Shown here: positions 1 through 8,688 of the stretch, piece after piece | Position numbering within the stretch: position 1 is the first letter of the stretch | Layout of the letters: every line of letters starts with the position of its first letter | Assembly: GCA_003697135.1 (NCBI GenBank) | Contig: RFGC01000043.1 | Span: forward strand, 50,283-114,282 | Reading direction: 5' to 3' | From: Acidobacteriota bacterium | GTDB lineage: Bacteria > Acidobacteriota > Blastocatellia > Pyrinomonadales > Pyrinomonadaceae | DNA length: 64,000 nucleotides | The notes under the pieces: model-generated | The model's database searches: none | Told to the model about the DNA's origin: nothing | What the model saw: the letters and a program-made list of their open reading frames with translations, nothing else | Made by a program: the position numbers and the translations under genes

Positions 1-442
1 TGTAAATCCAGCGTCTTAAGGCTACTTGCACACCGGAATTTCTATCAGTAGCTACAGTTTCAAATTTCCACTCATCTCTTATCGCTTTCAATCCCTTCAA
101 CAGAGTGCCTGTCATATCAACAACTTTACTATCTTTTGTCTTGACGACACTTTGATTGAATTCATAATCGCTAAAACCTGGAACAGAAACTGTTCTAACC
201 CTATCTAAGTCACTCGGTTCAGGTGCTAACTTTTGTTCAAAAATTTTGTCGAATTCTCGTGTCATTACTTCTAGGCTTGCTTCCGCAGCGGCAAACGTTC
301 GAGTTTCGATAACATCATTCGTAGTTGTAAGTGTTTCTGATGTAGCGCGGTTTACCGCTAAAGCAACAAATGCCGCTAGAAGCGCAAGAATAAGCAGTGT
401 TAATACTACGATTGAACCACGTTCGTCTTTTCCTATTTTCAT
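1..442 (-). CDS. PilX-like type IV pilus assembly protein (N-terminal part, cut by left edge)
   Basis: Only the first 147 residues are visible; the frame stays open to the window edge. A short charged leader (KIGKDERGS, residues 2-10) is followed by one hydrophobic helix at about 11-31, then a polar region rich in T, E and A that looks like the start of a long helix. This is the layout of the PilX N-terminal domain, a minor-pilin-operon protein that sits in the inner membrane or pilus tip. The start is ATG at 442, with a GGAGAG ribosome-binding site a few bases upstream. A promoter lies at 619-646. Without the C-terminus another single-helix pilus-assembly protein cannot be excluded. Confidence 0.6.
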   Translation of the reverse strand, partial: MKIGKDERGSIVVLTLLILALLAAFVALAVNRATSETLTTTNDVIETRTFAAAEASLEVMTREFDKIFEQKLAPEPSDLDRVRTVSVPGFSDYEFNQSVVKTKDSKVVDMTGTLLKGLKAIRDEWKFETVATDRNSGVQVALRRWIY

Positions 443-618
443 ATCTGCTCTCCTGATAATTTATTCTGGTTGACTTGTTTTTTGTGTGATTTCTAATTTC
501 TGAATCACCGAGGAAGTTCTACGCCCGTCGAACTCAACAACGTAATGCTTAAACAAACTAGCTTCTTCAAGCCTTTTATAGAGCATGTAAAAGTGCTTAG
601 GGTGATTCGCCGCCTATA

Positions 619-646
619 ATTATATTCAAAGCTAGCGTAAAGTCAA
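619..646 (-). promoter_or_regulatory. Sigma-70-type promoter for the PilX-like gene
   Basis: On the minus strand TTGACT (646-641) is followed by a 16-base spacer and TATAAT (624-619). Transcription would begin near 612, giving a leader of about 170 nt before the ATG at 442. The match is near consensus and lies in the gap after the PP2C gene, so the pilus gene probably has its own promoter. Confidence 0.6.
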
Positions 647-693
647 GCGAAGATATGTTTTTTTTGAATATACTTTAGGAGGTTTTGGTGTTG

Positions 694-1617
694 TTATAAT
701 TCGCCCGTGTCTTCTTCGGTTGTGTCGTGAATTGAGTCAAAACTTATTTGTTCGACTTTTACTTCATCCTCTGTTGGTTCAGGCAGGGCACTTCCTCTAA
801 GTCTGGCTAAGACAACTGTTATATTATCTTCACCGCCGCGTTCGTTAGCTTGCCTGACTAAAGAGATGCAAGCATTTTTCAGATCATCTAAATTCTCAAG
901 CACTATGTTGAGCATGTCGTTAGCGCGCAGTTTATTTGAAAGTCCATCACTACACAAAAGCAAAATATCGTCGCGTTGTGGGTAAAACCTTACGACAACA
1001 GGGTAAATGTCGCTTTGGGCACCGAGAGCTTGTAGAATCACGTTTTTCATCAAATGGTTTTCGGCTTCTTCAGGACGAATTTGATTAGCATCTATTAGCT
1101 GTTGAACTAAAGATTGGTCTTTAGTAAGCTGACGGATTTGTGCATTCCTTATGAGATAGCCGCGGCTATCACCGATTTGGATCAGGTCAACCGCGTCTGC
1201 GGTTATGCTGGCGCCCGTCAACGTTGCGCCCATGCCACTATATTCGAGGCGTCTTCGTTGTTCGGTATGTATCACCTTGTTAGCGTATATGGTTGCTTCA
1301 TAGAGTCTTTCGATCAGCGATGAATTCTGAGTTACTGTGAGGTTTTCGGAAGCGATTCCTAACAGTCTGTTGCCGATAGTTTCAACTGTCATTTTGCTTG
1401 CTACTTCTCCTGCCAGAGCACCGCCCATACCGTCTGAGACAGCTAGAACAATCCCGCCTTCATCTATTCGAAAGAATTTTGATCTGACCTCAAATTCGTC
1501 TTCCGGAGCTGTCCACTTTCTTGAGTTTGGGAGGTCTAGCAAAAGGTAATTGTCTTCATTTCCTTGTCTAACTCTGCCTATATGAGATGCAGCGTGAACC
1601 TCTACTTCCAGCAGCAT
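694..1617 (-). CDS. PP2C-family serine/threonine protein phosphatase
   Basis: A cytosolic PPM/PP2C phosphatase of 307 residues that would remove phosphate from Ser/Thr residues using two metal ions. Family motifs appear in order: GNEDN (19-23), the metal-binding SDGMGG (61-66), GATLTG (130-135), IGDSRGY (148-154), SDGL (223-226) and GGEDNIT (261-267). The N-terminus starts directly with the catalytic fold, and a short acidic tail of about 35 residues follows it. No membrane segment is seen, so this is the PrpC/Stp soluble type. The start is ATG at 1617 with GAGGAAAC upstream. No cognate kinase is in the window, so its targets are unknown. Confidence 0.92.
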   Translation of the reverse strand: MLLEVEVHAASHIGRVRQGNEDNYLLLDLPNSRKWTAPEDEFEVRSKFFRIDEGGIVLAVSDGMGGALAGEVASKMTVETIGNRLLGIASENLTVTQNSSLIERLYEATIYANKVIHTEQRRRLEYSGMGATLTGASITADAVDLIQIGDSRGYLIRNAQIRQLTKDQSLVQQLIDANQIRPEEAENHLMKNVILQALGAQSDIYPVVVRFYPQRDDILLLCSDGLSNKLRANDMLNIVLENLDDLKNACISLVRQANERGGEDNITVVLARLRGSALPEPTEDEVKVEQISFDSIHDTTEEDTGEL

Positions 1618-1638
1618 AGTTTCCTCGTGAATTATAAT

Positions 1639-2787
1639 TTATAACTTAGAAAGAGCTTGTTCCAAATCTTCAATAATATCTTCGACATCTTCTATACCAA
1701 CAGAAATTCGCACGAGACCATCGGTTATACCTAGCTTTTCTCGTCTTTCTTTTGGGACGGAAGCATGCGTCATTGTGGCAGGGTGAGAGATCAGAGTTTC
1801 AACCCCGCCCAAACTTTCTGCTAGAGTGCAAAGTCGAACACTTTCTAGCACGGTTCGAGCATTTTCAAGCGAGCCAGTCTCGAAAGCAATCATTCCGCCA
1901 AAGCCTTTTTGCTGTTTCTTTGCTAACTCGTGTTGCGGATGCGAAGGCAAGCCCGGATAATAGACCTTCTTGACTTTCGGATGATCTGCTAAATACGAAG
2001 CGACTGCACGCCCGTTTTGATCGTGTTTTTCCATTCTAACTGCAAGTGTTTTTGTTCCTCGCAAAACCAAGAAGCTATCAAATGGCGAAAGAATTGCGCC
2101 GACGCTGTTTTGTATGAATTTGATCCATTCAGCGTCTTCTTCGTCATTCAAAGCAACGAATCCGCCGACGGAATCAGAATGCCCGTTTAGATATTTTGTT
2201 GTTGAATGGACGACTATATCAACTCCAAACTCCATTGGGCGTTGTAAATATGGTGACATGAAAGTATTATCACAAACAACCTTCGCACCGCGCTGATGCG
2301 CAATTTCTGAAACAGCTTTCAAATCCGTAATCGTCATGATAGGATTTGTTGGCGTTTCGACGAAAACCATTTTCGTATTTGGTTTGAAAGCTCGCTCTAC
2401 ATTTTCAGGGTTAGAGGTGTCAACTAAATCGAACTCAATCCCGTAATTCGACAAGACCTTGTTAAAGAGCCGAAAAGTTCCTCCGTAGGTATTGTCGCCT
2501 AAAATTACATGATCTCCTGTGCGAACGAGTTTCAAAACGGCATCAATTGCGGACATTCCTGAAGCAAAAGCAAAACCGAATTTTGCACCTTCTAAAGCAG
2601 CGATATTTCTTTCCAAAGCCGAGCGTGTCGGATTTTGAGTCCTTGCGTATTCGTAGCCTTTGTGTTTACCTAAGCCTTCCTGTGCATAAGTTGAGGTTTG
2701 GTAAATTGGCACGCTTACAGCTCCCGTCGCCAAGTCAGGTTCGTTCCCTACATGAATCGCAATTGTTGAAAATCCCATCCTTTTCAT
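1639..2787 (-). CDS. metB: Cystathionine gamma-synthase / Cys-Met metabolism PLP enzyme
   Basis: A fold-type I PLP enzyme of about 382 residues, the usual length of the Cys/Met metabolism family. Numbered from the GTG one codon upstream, it shows YEYART (47-52), the ASGMSA cofactor-phosphate region (76-81), DNTF (174-177) and the Schiff-base Lys199 in HSTTKY. The family includes cystathionine gamma-synthase, cystathionine gamma-lyase and methionine gamma-lyase; general resemblance favours the synthase or lyase role in transsulfuration, but the sequence does not settle which. The frame offers GTG-ATG (2790/2787) and a third Met four codons on. ATG 2787 was chosen; no strong ribosome-binding site decides it. 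It lies 21 bases upstream of the phosphatase on the same strand. Confidence 0.88.
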   Translation of the reverse strand: MKRMGFSTIAIHVGNEPDLATGAVSVPIYQTSTYAQEGLGKHKGYEYARTQNPTRSALERNIAALEGAKFGFAFASGMSAIDAVLKLVRTGDHVILGDNTYGGTFRLFNKVLSNYGIEFDLVDTSNPENVERAFKPNTKMVFVETPTNPIMTITDLKAVSEIAHQRGAKVVCDNTFMSPYLQRPMEFGVDIVVHSTTKYLNGHSDSVGGFVALNDEEDAEWIKFIQNSVGAILSPFDSFLVLRGTKTLAVRMEKHDQNGRAVASYLADHPKVKKVYYPGLPSHPQHELAKKQQKGFGGMIAFETGSLENARTVLESVRLCTLAESLGGVETLISHPATMTHASVPKERREKLGITDGLVRISVGIEDVEDIIEDLEQALSKL

Positions 2788-2847
2788 CACTATGCGATAA
2801 CTTACTAAAATCTTAAGACTAGCAAGAAACTTGCGTCAAATCAAAAG

Positions 2848-5361
2848 TCATTGTGAACGCAGGATATTTATCGGTTTTTTGAAAATCAAACCGAAACTCG
2901 ACAAAATACCAACTAAAACTACGATGAAAGTCATCAAGAAAGTTCCAATCAGATGCGGAAGAAAATTCATTTGCCAGTCTATTTGCAAAACATGCTCAGT
3001 GATTGAATAAGAAAGCAAAACCGAAAAAACACTTCCTAGAAGGCTTGCGAGCAAACCCAAGAGAACGTATTCAAGGGAAAGAATCAAAGCTAAAATCCGG
3101 CGATTAGCACCGAGAGTTTTCAAGATAGCATTTTCGTAGATTCTCTGCGATTTCGTAAGTGCGATTGAACCTATGAGAATTAAAATTCCTGTCAAAATAA
3201 CGAAACTACCGACGAAAGAAACGGCTAATACGAAATTGTTAATCAACCGCCCGATCGCATTTAGAATATCGGCAGTATCGAAAATTTGAACGTTAGGAAA
3301 TTCTTCCAGCAATCTTCTTTGAAGTTCGACTCTTTCTTGAAGCGAAAGTTTTTTGGTTATAGGAAGCAAAAATGTTTGTGGTGCTTTCTCAAGCAAACCT
3401 GGACGAAAGACGAACACGAATGCTGTTCTGGTGTTTCGTAGGTCAATTTTGCGAATGCTACTTACGACTGCGACTATTTTTCTTCCCGAAATGTCGAATG
3501 TTAAATAATCACCGACACCGATTTTTAACGTTCTAGTCATGTTTTCTTCAACCGAAACTTCGATTTCATCTTCTGAACGAGCCACGCCTTGCCACCATTC
3601 ACCATCAATTAAACTTTCATTTTCGTCTAAGTAGTTTCGATAGGTTACGGCAAATTCTCTTCCGATTTGTCCTTGTTGTTGTCGAACCTCGATCTGCTCA
3701 AAGTCAAAAGGCTCGCCGTTGACTGCCACGATTCTAGCGCGCACAGTCGGGATTGGAGTTTGTTTTTCACCTGTTATTTGCTCGGTTATCTGCAAGGCTT
3801 TTTCTATCTGCGAGCGTTGAATGTCAACCACGAAGAGTGAAGGGAGTTTTTGATTGCGTGAGAAATCAAACTCACGAACAAGGTTTTCCCGTAAAGATTG
3901 AACCGAAAATATAACGAAAGCTCCTAGCCCGACGACTAACAGAATTATCCTAGTTTGATTTCCGGGCCGATAAAGTGAATTGATTGCCTGAAAAACAGCA
4001 AAATTCGACGGATTTCGTAATTTTCTCAAGCAAAACACCAAAGCAGATGCCGCAAGATAAAGAACCAGAATTGTTAATCCCAAACCTGTGAGAAAGAAAA
4101 TCCCTGCCTTGATCGAGCCAGCTTGCCAAATTGAGAGTCCTAAAAGAAAAGTTAAACAAAGAAATGCAAACGCCCATTTTGTCTTATCTAGTTTTTGGCT
4201 AAGTTGGTTGTTGTCGTCTCGCAAAAGCAGATTCGGTTTTATATTGCGTATTTGAAGGAGTGGCAATATTGAGAACAAAAGCGAGATTGAAATTCCCAGC
4301 AAAAGTCCTTGCAAAGCGGCTGGCGCTTGAACTAGATAGGACATTTTTTCAGGTAGCGACTCGGAAAATCCCGATTTTATTATCCACAAAGCAACTTGCG
4401 CCATCAGAATACCGAATAGGCTTCCTAAGAAGCTCAAGGTCGAAATCTGAAGTATGTATGCGATTAAAATTTTTGCTCCCGTTGATCCCAGACATTTCAA
4501 AATCGCAATCGTTTTGCGCCTTTGTTCGACGAAAGCTCTTGCAACATTCCAGATTCCAACACCGCCTAGAACGAGAATCAAAAAACCTGCTAGTGAAAGA
4601 TAATTTTCTATTCGTTCAAACTGATTACCAACATTTTCTTGAACTTCTTTGTAGGAGTTGACCGTTATGATTGTGCCCTTCAAATTTTGTCGGAGTTCTC
4701 TAACTAGTTCGGTTGGATCGCTCGACGTGCGGAAGAGAATTCTTCGGCGAATTCTGCCTGCGAGACCAGCTTGATCAAAGGCGCGTTTTTCAATAAAAAC
4801 GCGTGGACCTAATCTGAAACCGCTCGAACCGCCCGGCTCTTCGTAGAAAGCATGTCTTATTTGGAAATCTGCTGTGCCGATTTTTATAATGTCGCCGATT
4901 TTGAGTCCTAGCTTTTCAAGAAGCGAAAAATGCACGACTGCGCCATTATTCGCTAGTAGGGACATCTCGAAAGGTGTGTCATCGTAAAGCCTAAATTCAC
5001 CGACAAGCGGGAATCCTTCTTCGATGCCTTTTAGCTCAACAAACTGGAATTTTCCATCAGCCGTGCGTGCCATTGCACTTGTGGTTAAAGTTTCAGTCCT
5101 TGCTTTGACTATGTCCGACTTGCTTAGAACGCTCTCTATCGTTGCAAGTTCGTTCGGGCTGAAGTAACTTGTTGAGCTTATTTCAAAATCTGCTGTGAGA
5201 AGTAGTCTTGCATCGCCCGCAACTGCTTTGTTCAAATCTTTTATCAAAGAGCGAAGAGCAACGATTGAACCGACACCGACGGAAATACAAATGAAGAAAA
5301 AAAGAAGTCGCTTCCATGAAAAACGAATCTCTCGCGTTGTTAAACTCAGGATGAAGTTCAT
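2848..5361 (-). CDS. ABC transporter permease, YbbP/FtsX type
   Basis: An 837-residue inner-membrane permease. One N-terminal helix (about 16-36) precedes a large periplasmic region, then an FtsX-type block of three helices (about 255-375). A second pair of helices lies near 395-450, followed by another soluble domain and a final FtsX block (about 705-825). This duplicated layout and length match YbbP rather than the four-helix MacB or LolC. Such permeases do mechanical or lipoprotein/lipid-extraction work with a partner ATPase rather than classical import. The partner is the ATPase at 5418-6107, transcribed just upstream. A TesA-like esterase lies divergently next to them, as in enterobacteria. 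Confidence 0.88.
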   Translation of the reverse strand: MNFILSLTTREIRFSWKRLLFFFICISVGVGSIVALRSLIKDLNKAVAGDARLLLTADFEISSTSYFSPNELATIESVLSKSDIVKARTETLTTSAMARTADGKFQFVELKGIEEGFPLVGEFRLYDDTPFEMSLLANNGAVVHFSLLEKLGLKIGDIIKIGTADFQIRHAFYEEPGGSSGFRLGPRVFIEKRAFDQAGLAGRIRRRILFRTSSDPTELVRELRQNLKGTIITVNSYKEVQENVGNQFERIENYLSLAGFLILVLGGVGIWNVARAFVEQRRKTIAILKCLGSTGAKILIAYILQISTLSFLGSLFGILMAQVALWIIKSGFSESLPEKMSYLVQAPAALQGLLLGISISLLFSILPLLQIRNIKPNLLLRDDNNQLSQKLDKTKWAFAFLCLTFLLGLSIWQAGSIKAGIFFLTGLGLTILVLYLAASALVFCLRKLRNPSNFAVFQAINSLYRPGNQTRIILLVVGLGAFVIFSVQSLRENLVREFDFSRNQKLPSLFVVDIQRSQIEKALQITEQITGEKQTPIPTVRARIVAVNGEPFDFEQIEVRQQQGQIGREFAVTYRNYLDENESLIDGEWWQGVARSEDEIEVSVEENMTRTLKIGVGDYLTFDISGRKIVAVVSSIRKIDLRNTRTAFVFVFRPGLLEKAPQTFLLPITKKLSLQERVELQRRLLEEFPNVQIFDTADILNAIGRLINNFVLAVSFVGSFVILTGILILIGSIALTKSQRIYENAILKTLGANRRILALILSLEYVLLGLLASLLGSVFSVLLSYSITEHVLQIDWQMNFLPHLIGTFLMTFIVVLVGILSSFGLIFKKPINILRSQ

Positions 5362-5417
5362 GTTCAGCCCAGAAAAAGCTTAGCAAGATACGAAACTCAA
5401 CAAAAAGCGTTTCTCGT

Positions 5418-6107
5418 TCATACTCTCAAAGATTTTAGAGCTTTTGTGTCACTGATTATCTTACCGTCGTGTAGTTTGATCTGCCGATCTGCATGTTTTG
5501 CAAGCTCTTGATCGTGAGTTACCAAAACAAGAGTAGTTTGGTTTTTCGAGTGAAGTTTCATCATCAGTTCGAGCACATGTGCTCCGTTGCGCGAGTCGAG
5601 ATTACCTGTAGGCTCATCGGCAAGCAGTATTTTGGGTTGATTTGCGAATGCACGAGCAATTGCAACTCGCTGCTGCTCACCGCCAGAAAGCTCAGAAGGA
5701 TAATGATGGGCGCGATTTGTTAAGTCAACATCTGCCAAAAGTTTCCAGGCTCTTTCTTTTGCATCTTTGATGTTGCGGATTTCCATGGGAATCAAAACAT
5801 TCTCGAAAGCTGTTAAGGAAGGGATCAGGTGAAAAGATTGAAAAATAATGCCGATTTTTTCCCCACGCAATTCAGCAAGTTCATCTTCACTCATCTTTGT
5901 TATTTCTTCGCCGTCAATTTTGATTTCCCCGTCGGTTGGCAAGTCCAAGCCTGCTATCAAGCTAAGTAGTGTTGATTTTCCGCTTCCCGACGCGCCTGTT
6001 ATCGCAACGAATTCACCACTTGGGATTTCAAGAGAGATGCGGTCAAGAATCTTCAACTCCTCACTGCCTGAACGAACAACTTTGCTTACGTTTTTCAGTT
6101 CTATCAT
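5418..6107 (-). CDS. ABC transporter ATPase, YbbA/LolD type
   Basis: A 229-residue nucleotide-binding subunit that powers the permease encoded 56 bases downstream. Walker A GASGSGKS (38-45), Q-loop Gln90, signature LSGGEQQ (140-146), Walker B ILLADEP (160-166) and switch His198 are all present, so it should be catalytically competent. The SGGEQQRVAIARA stretch and the short length place it in the MacB/LolD/YbbA exporter class. The start is ATG 6107. The 72-base gap to the divergent esterase gene must hold both promoters. Substrate is unknown. Confidence 0.93.
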   Translation of the reverse strand: MIELKNVSKVVRSGSEELKILDRISLEIPSGEFVAITGASGSGKSTLLSLIAGLDLPTDGEIKIDGEEITKMSEDELAELRGEKIGIIFQSFHLIPSLTAFENVLIPMEIRNIKDAKERAWKLLADVDLTNRAHHYPSELSGGEQQRVAIARAFANQPKILLADEPTGNLDSRNGAHVLELMMKLHSKNQTTLVLVTHDQELAKHADRQIKLHDGKIISDTKALKSLRV

Positions 6108-6179
6108 TCAAGTTCTATATTATCAACTATCAGGACTCAACAAAACAGATGAAAACGGCATCAAATTTGTGTTTGGGAT

Positions 6180-6899
6180 ATGTATCAGAATTTTGTGAGG
6201 TTTTTGTCGCTTATTTTTGCACTTGTATTTTTCGCAGGATGCGAGAAAGGGTTTGATAATCGAAAAGAGAGAAAGAAACCTTCATCTGAGGTTATTAAAC
6301 AGGAAAAAAGTAAAAAGCCTAAGATTATTGCCTTCGGTGATAGTCTAACTGTAGGATTCGGTCTTAGCGAAAAGGAGTCTTATCCTTACTTGCTTCAACA
6401 AAGATTGAATGCAGAAGGCTACGATTATGAAGTTATCAATGCTGGTATTTCGGGCGATACAACGCAAGGTGGGCTTGAACGAATTGATTGGTCGCTTGAT
6501 CAGGAAAATGTTGAGATTTTAATTTTGGCTTTGGGAGGAAACGATTTGCTGCGCGGGATACCGCCTTCACAAACAAAGCGAAACCTTGCACAAATTATCG
6601 AACGAGCAAAAAGCAAAAACATTAAAGTTTTGCTATGTGGTATGTTGGCACCACCTACGATGGGCAGGGAATACCAACGCGACTTTAACACTCTTTTCCC
6701 TGATCTGGCGGATAAATACAATGTTGCGTTTATGCCGTTTTTGCTTGAAGGAGTAGCTTTGAAAAAAGAATTAAATCAAGCAGATGGAATCCACCCGAAC
6801 GCTGAAGGCATGAAAGTAGTAGCGGAGAACGTCTATCAAGCTCTTAAGCCTTTGCTGAGCAAATCTAATGAACAAGCCGAAAGTAGAATGCAGAAGTAA
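6180..6899 (+). CDS. tesA: SGNH-family arylesterase / thioesterase lipoprotein, TesA-like
   Basis: A 239-residue SGNH hydrolase. Block I GDSL (53-56, nucleophile Ser55), block III GGND (119-122) and block V DGIHPN (202-207, Asp202 and His205) give the complete catalytic set. The N-terminus is a lipoprotein signal ending in FAG-Cys21, so the mature enzyme should be anchored by lipid at the cell envelope; the E. coli homologue is a soluble periplasmic enzyme. A Lys/Glu-rich linker (22-48) separates the anchor from the catalytic domain. It is divergent from the YbbA/YbbP-like pair, a gene order known from proteobacteria, which suggests a shared envelope-lipid role. The exact ester substrate cannot be read from sequence. 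Confidence 0.85.
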   Translation: MYQNFVRFLSLIFALVFFAGCEKGFDNRKERKKPSSEVIKQEKSKKPKIIAFGDSLTVGFGLSEKESYPYLLQQRLNAEGYDYEVINAGISGDTTQGGLERIDWSLDQENVEILILALGGNDLLRGIPPSQTKRNLAQIIERAKSKNIKVLLCGMLAPPTMGREYQRDFNTLFPDLADKYNVAFMPFLLEGVALKKELNQADGIHPNAEGMKVVAENVYQALKPLLSKSNEQAESRMQK

Positions 6900-6975
6900 A
6901 ATTCGCAAATTGCTCATAATTTCTCAGCTTGAAGTGGATTTGCAAACCAATTCAGAAAGACTAAACTATTGCTTT

Positions 6976-8535
6976 ATGAAACCGCAACAGAAATCCACAA
7001 AGCTTGAGCTTTTGAAAGAGAAAAATTTGCTTGCTGAAAAAGGCGGCGGTGAAGAAAAGCTGGCAAAACAGCGTTCTTCCGGTAAAATGACCGCACGCGA
7101 GAGAATCAATTTTCTTCTCGATGAAGGCACTTTTGAAGAGTTCGATAAATTCGTTGTTCACCGCTCGAGCGATTTTGGATTAGATAAGCAGAAGTATCTG
7201 GGTGATGGTGTTGTTACGGGACATGGACTGATTGACGGACGTCAAGTTTTTGTGTTTGCACAAGATTTCACGGTTTTCGGTGGGTCTTTGTCGGAAGCTC
7301 ATGCGCGAAAGATTGTCAAAATAATGGATTTAGCGATGAAAGTTGGCGCTCCAATCATCGGATTAAACGATTCCGGCGGTGCTAGAATCCAAGAAGGTGT
7401 CGTTTCTTTGGCGGGATATGCCGATATTTTCTTGCGAAATACTCTTGCAAGCGGTGTAGTTCCGCAAATTTCTTGCATCATGGGACCTTGTGCGGGCGGA
7501 GCTGTTTATTCACCAGCGATTACTGATTTCAACATTATGGTTAAGAACACTTCCTATATGTTCATAACGGGTCCCGATGTTATCAAAACCGTAACTCATG
7601 AAGAGGTAACCAAAGAAGAACTAGGCGGAGCGATGACGCATAACACAAAGTCTGGTGTTGCCCATTTTGCCGCTGAATCCGATGAACACGCTTTGAGAAT
7701 TGTTCGAGAGTTGATTTCGTTCATTCCTTCAAACAACATGGAAAATCCGCCGTTTGTGCCGACTAACGATCCGCACAACAGAACCGATGAGAAACTAAAC
7801 CACGTCGTGCCTGAAGAACCTACTCAACCTTATGACATCAGAGACATAATTCACTCCGTAGTTGATGATCATTACTTTTTTGAGATTCAAGAGCATTTCG
7901 CTCCGAACATTGTTATTGGATTTGCAAGGCTTGGTGGATTTTCTGTTGGGATAGTTGCTAATCAGCCAGCTTATTTGGCGGGAGTTTTGGATATTGATGC
8001 GTCGGTGAAAGCGGCGCGTTTTGTTCGTTTTTGCGATTGTTTCAACATACCGCTTGTTACGTTTGAAGACGTCCCGGGATTTTTGCCGGGCGTCAATCAA
8101 GAGCACTTCGGTATTATCAGGCATGGAGCGAAATTGATATATGCCTATGCTGAAGCCACTGTTCCGAAAGTAACTGTCATTACACGAAAAGCCTACGGCG
8201 GTGCTTATTGTGTTATGGCGTCCAAACACTTAAGAACAGATGTGAATTTTGCTTATCCGACTGCAGAAATTGCAGTTATGGGAGCTGAAGGAGCTGTGAA
8301 TCTGCTTTATCGAAAAGAATTAGCCGAAGCAGAAAATCCAGAAGAAAAGAGGCAAAGCTTGATAAAGCTTTTCAATGAGAAGTTTGCAAATCCATACGTT
8401 GCCGCTGAGTATGGTTTCATTGACGAAGTTATTGAGCCTGCACAAACTCGTCCTAAATTGATAAAGGCTCTACAGCTACTGCAAAACAAAAGGGATACAA
8501 ATCCGCCAAAGAAACATGGCAACATACCGCTTTGA
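6976..8535 (+). CDS. Acyl-CoA carboxylase carboxyltransferase (beta) subunit
   Basis: A 519-residue carboxyltransferase of the PccB/MmdA type. Two crotonase-like halves are visible: [12 protein letters not shown] and SGGARIQEG in the N-terminal half, and the VPGFLPG segment with KAYGGAY in the C-terminal half. It transfers CO2 between carboxybiotin and an acyl-CoA, typically propionyl-CoA giving methylmalonyl-CoA. No biotin carboxylase, biotin carrier or mutase gene is nearby, so partners must be elsewhere. An upstream in-frame ATG at 6868 would overlap the esterase gene; ATG 6976 fits the family start much better. A possible promoter (TTGCAA 6940, TAAACT 6962) would begin transcription almost at this ATG. 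No clear Shine-Dalgarno is present. Confidence 0.9.
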   Translation: MKPQQKSTKLELLKEKNLLAEKGGGEEKLAKQRSSGKMTARERINFLLDEGTFEEFDKFVVHRSSDFGLDKQKYLGDGVVTGHGLIDGRQVFVFAQDFTVFGGSLSEAHARKIVKIMDLAMKVGAPIIGLNDSGGARIQEGVVSLAGYADIFLRNTLASGVVPQISCIMGPCAGGAVYSPAITDFNIMVKNTSYMFITGPDVIKTVTHEEVTKEELGGAMTHNTKSGVAHFAAESDEHALRIVRELISFIPSNNMENPPFVPTNDPHNRTDEKLNHVVPEEPTQPYDIRDIIHSVVDDHYFFEIQEHFAPNIVIGFARLGGFSVGIVANQPAYLAGVLDIDASVKAARFVRFCDCFNIPLVTFEDVPGFLPGVNQEHFGIIRHGAKLIYAYAEATVPKVTVITRKAYGGAYCVMASKHLRTDVNFAYPTAEIAVMGAEGAVNLLYRKELAEAENPEEKRQSLIKLFNEKFANPYVAAEYGFIDEVIEPAQTRPKLIKALQLLQNKRDTNPPKKHGNIPL

Positions 8536-8652
8536 TGGTAAGGTTTGCTATCAAACTCGGATTCTGCAAGGTTTAGGTGGCTTGACCTTTTCGAGAAGAG
8601 TTATAGAATCTAATTTTGAGTTTTGATCGCTTTTAGTTTGTGAATCATTGAA

Positions 8653-8681
8653 AGACCTTTTGAGGCTTTCTCAAAAGGTCT
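8653..8681 (+). promoter_or_regulatory. Perfect 12-bp hairpin covering the ribosome-binding site of the APC permease
   Basis: AGACCTTTTGAG (8653-8664) and CTCAAAAGGTCT (8670-8681) are exact complements around a 5-base loop. The only Shine-Dalgarno-like bases before the ATG at 8689, AAAAGG (8673-8678), lie inside the 3' arm. No U-run follows on the plus strand, so this does not look like a terminator. It may hold the start region closed in mRNA, or be a DNA operator. Confidence 0.6.
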
Positions 8682-8688
8682 CTGACTT

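Noticed and set aside
4260..4661. 133-codon plus-strand frame inside the ABC permease gene
   Set aside because: A shadow of the minus-strand permease with no ribosome-binding site or domain likeness.
8536..8688. Riboswitch (for example c-di-AMP ydaO type) before the APC permease
   Set aside because: The 150-base gap contains no riboswitch consensus that I can recognise; only the simple hairpin is supported.
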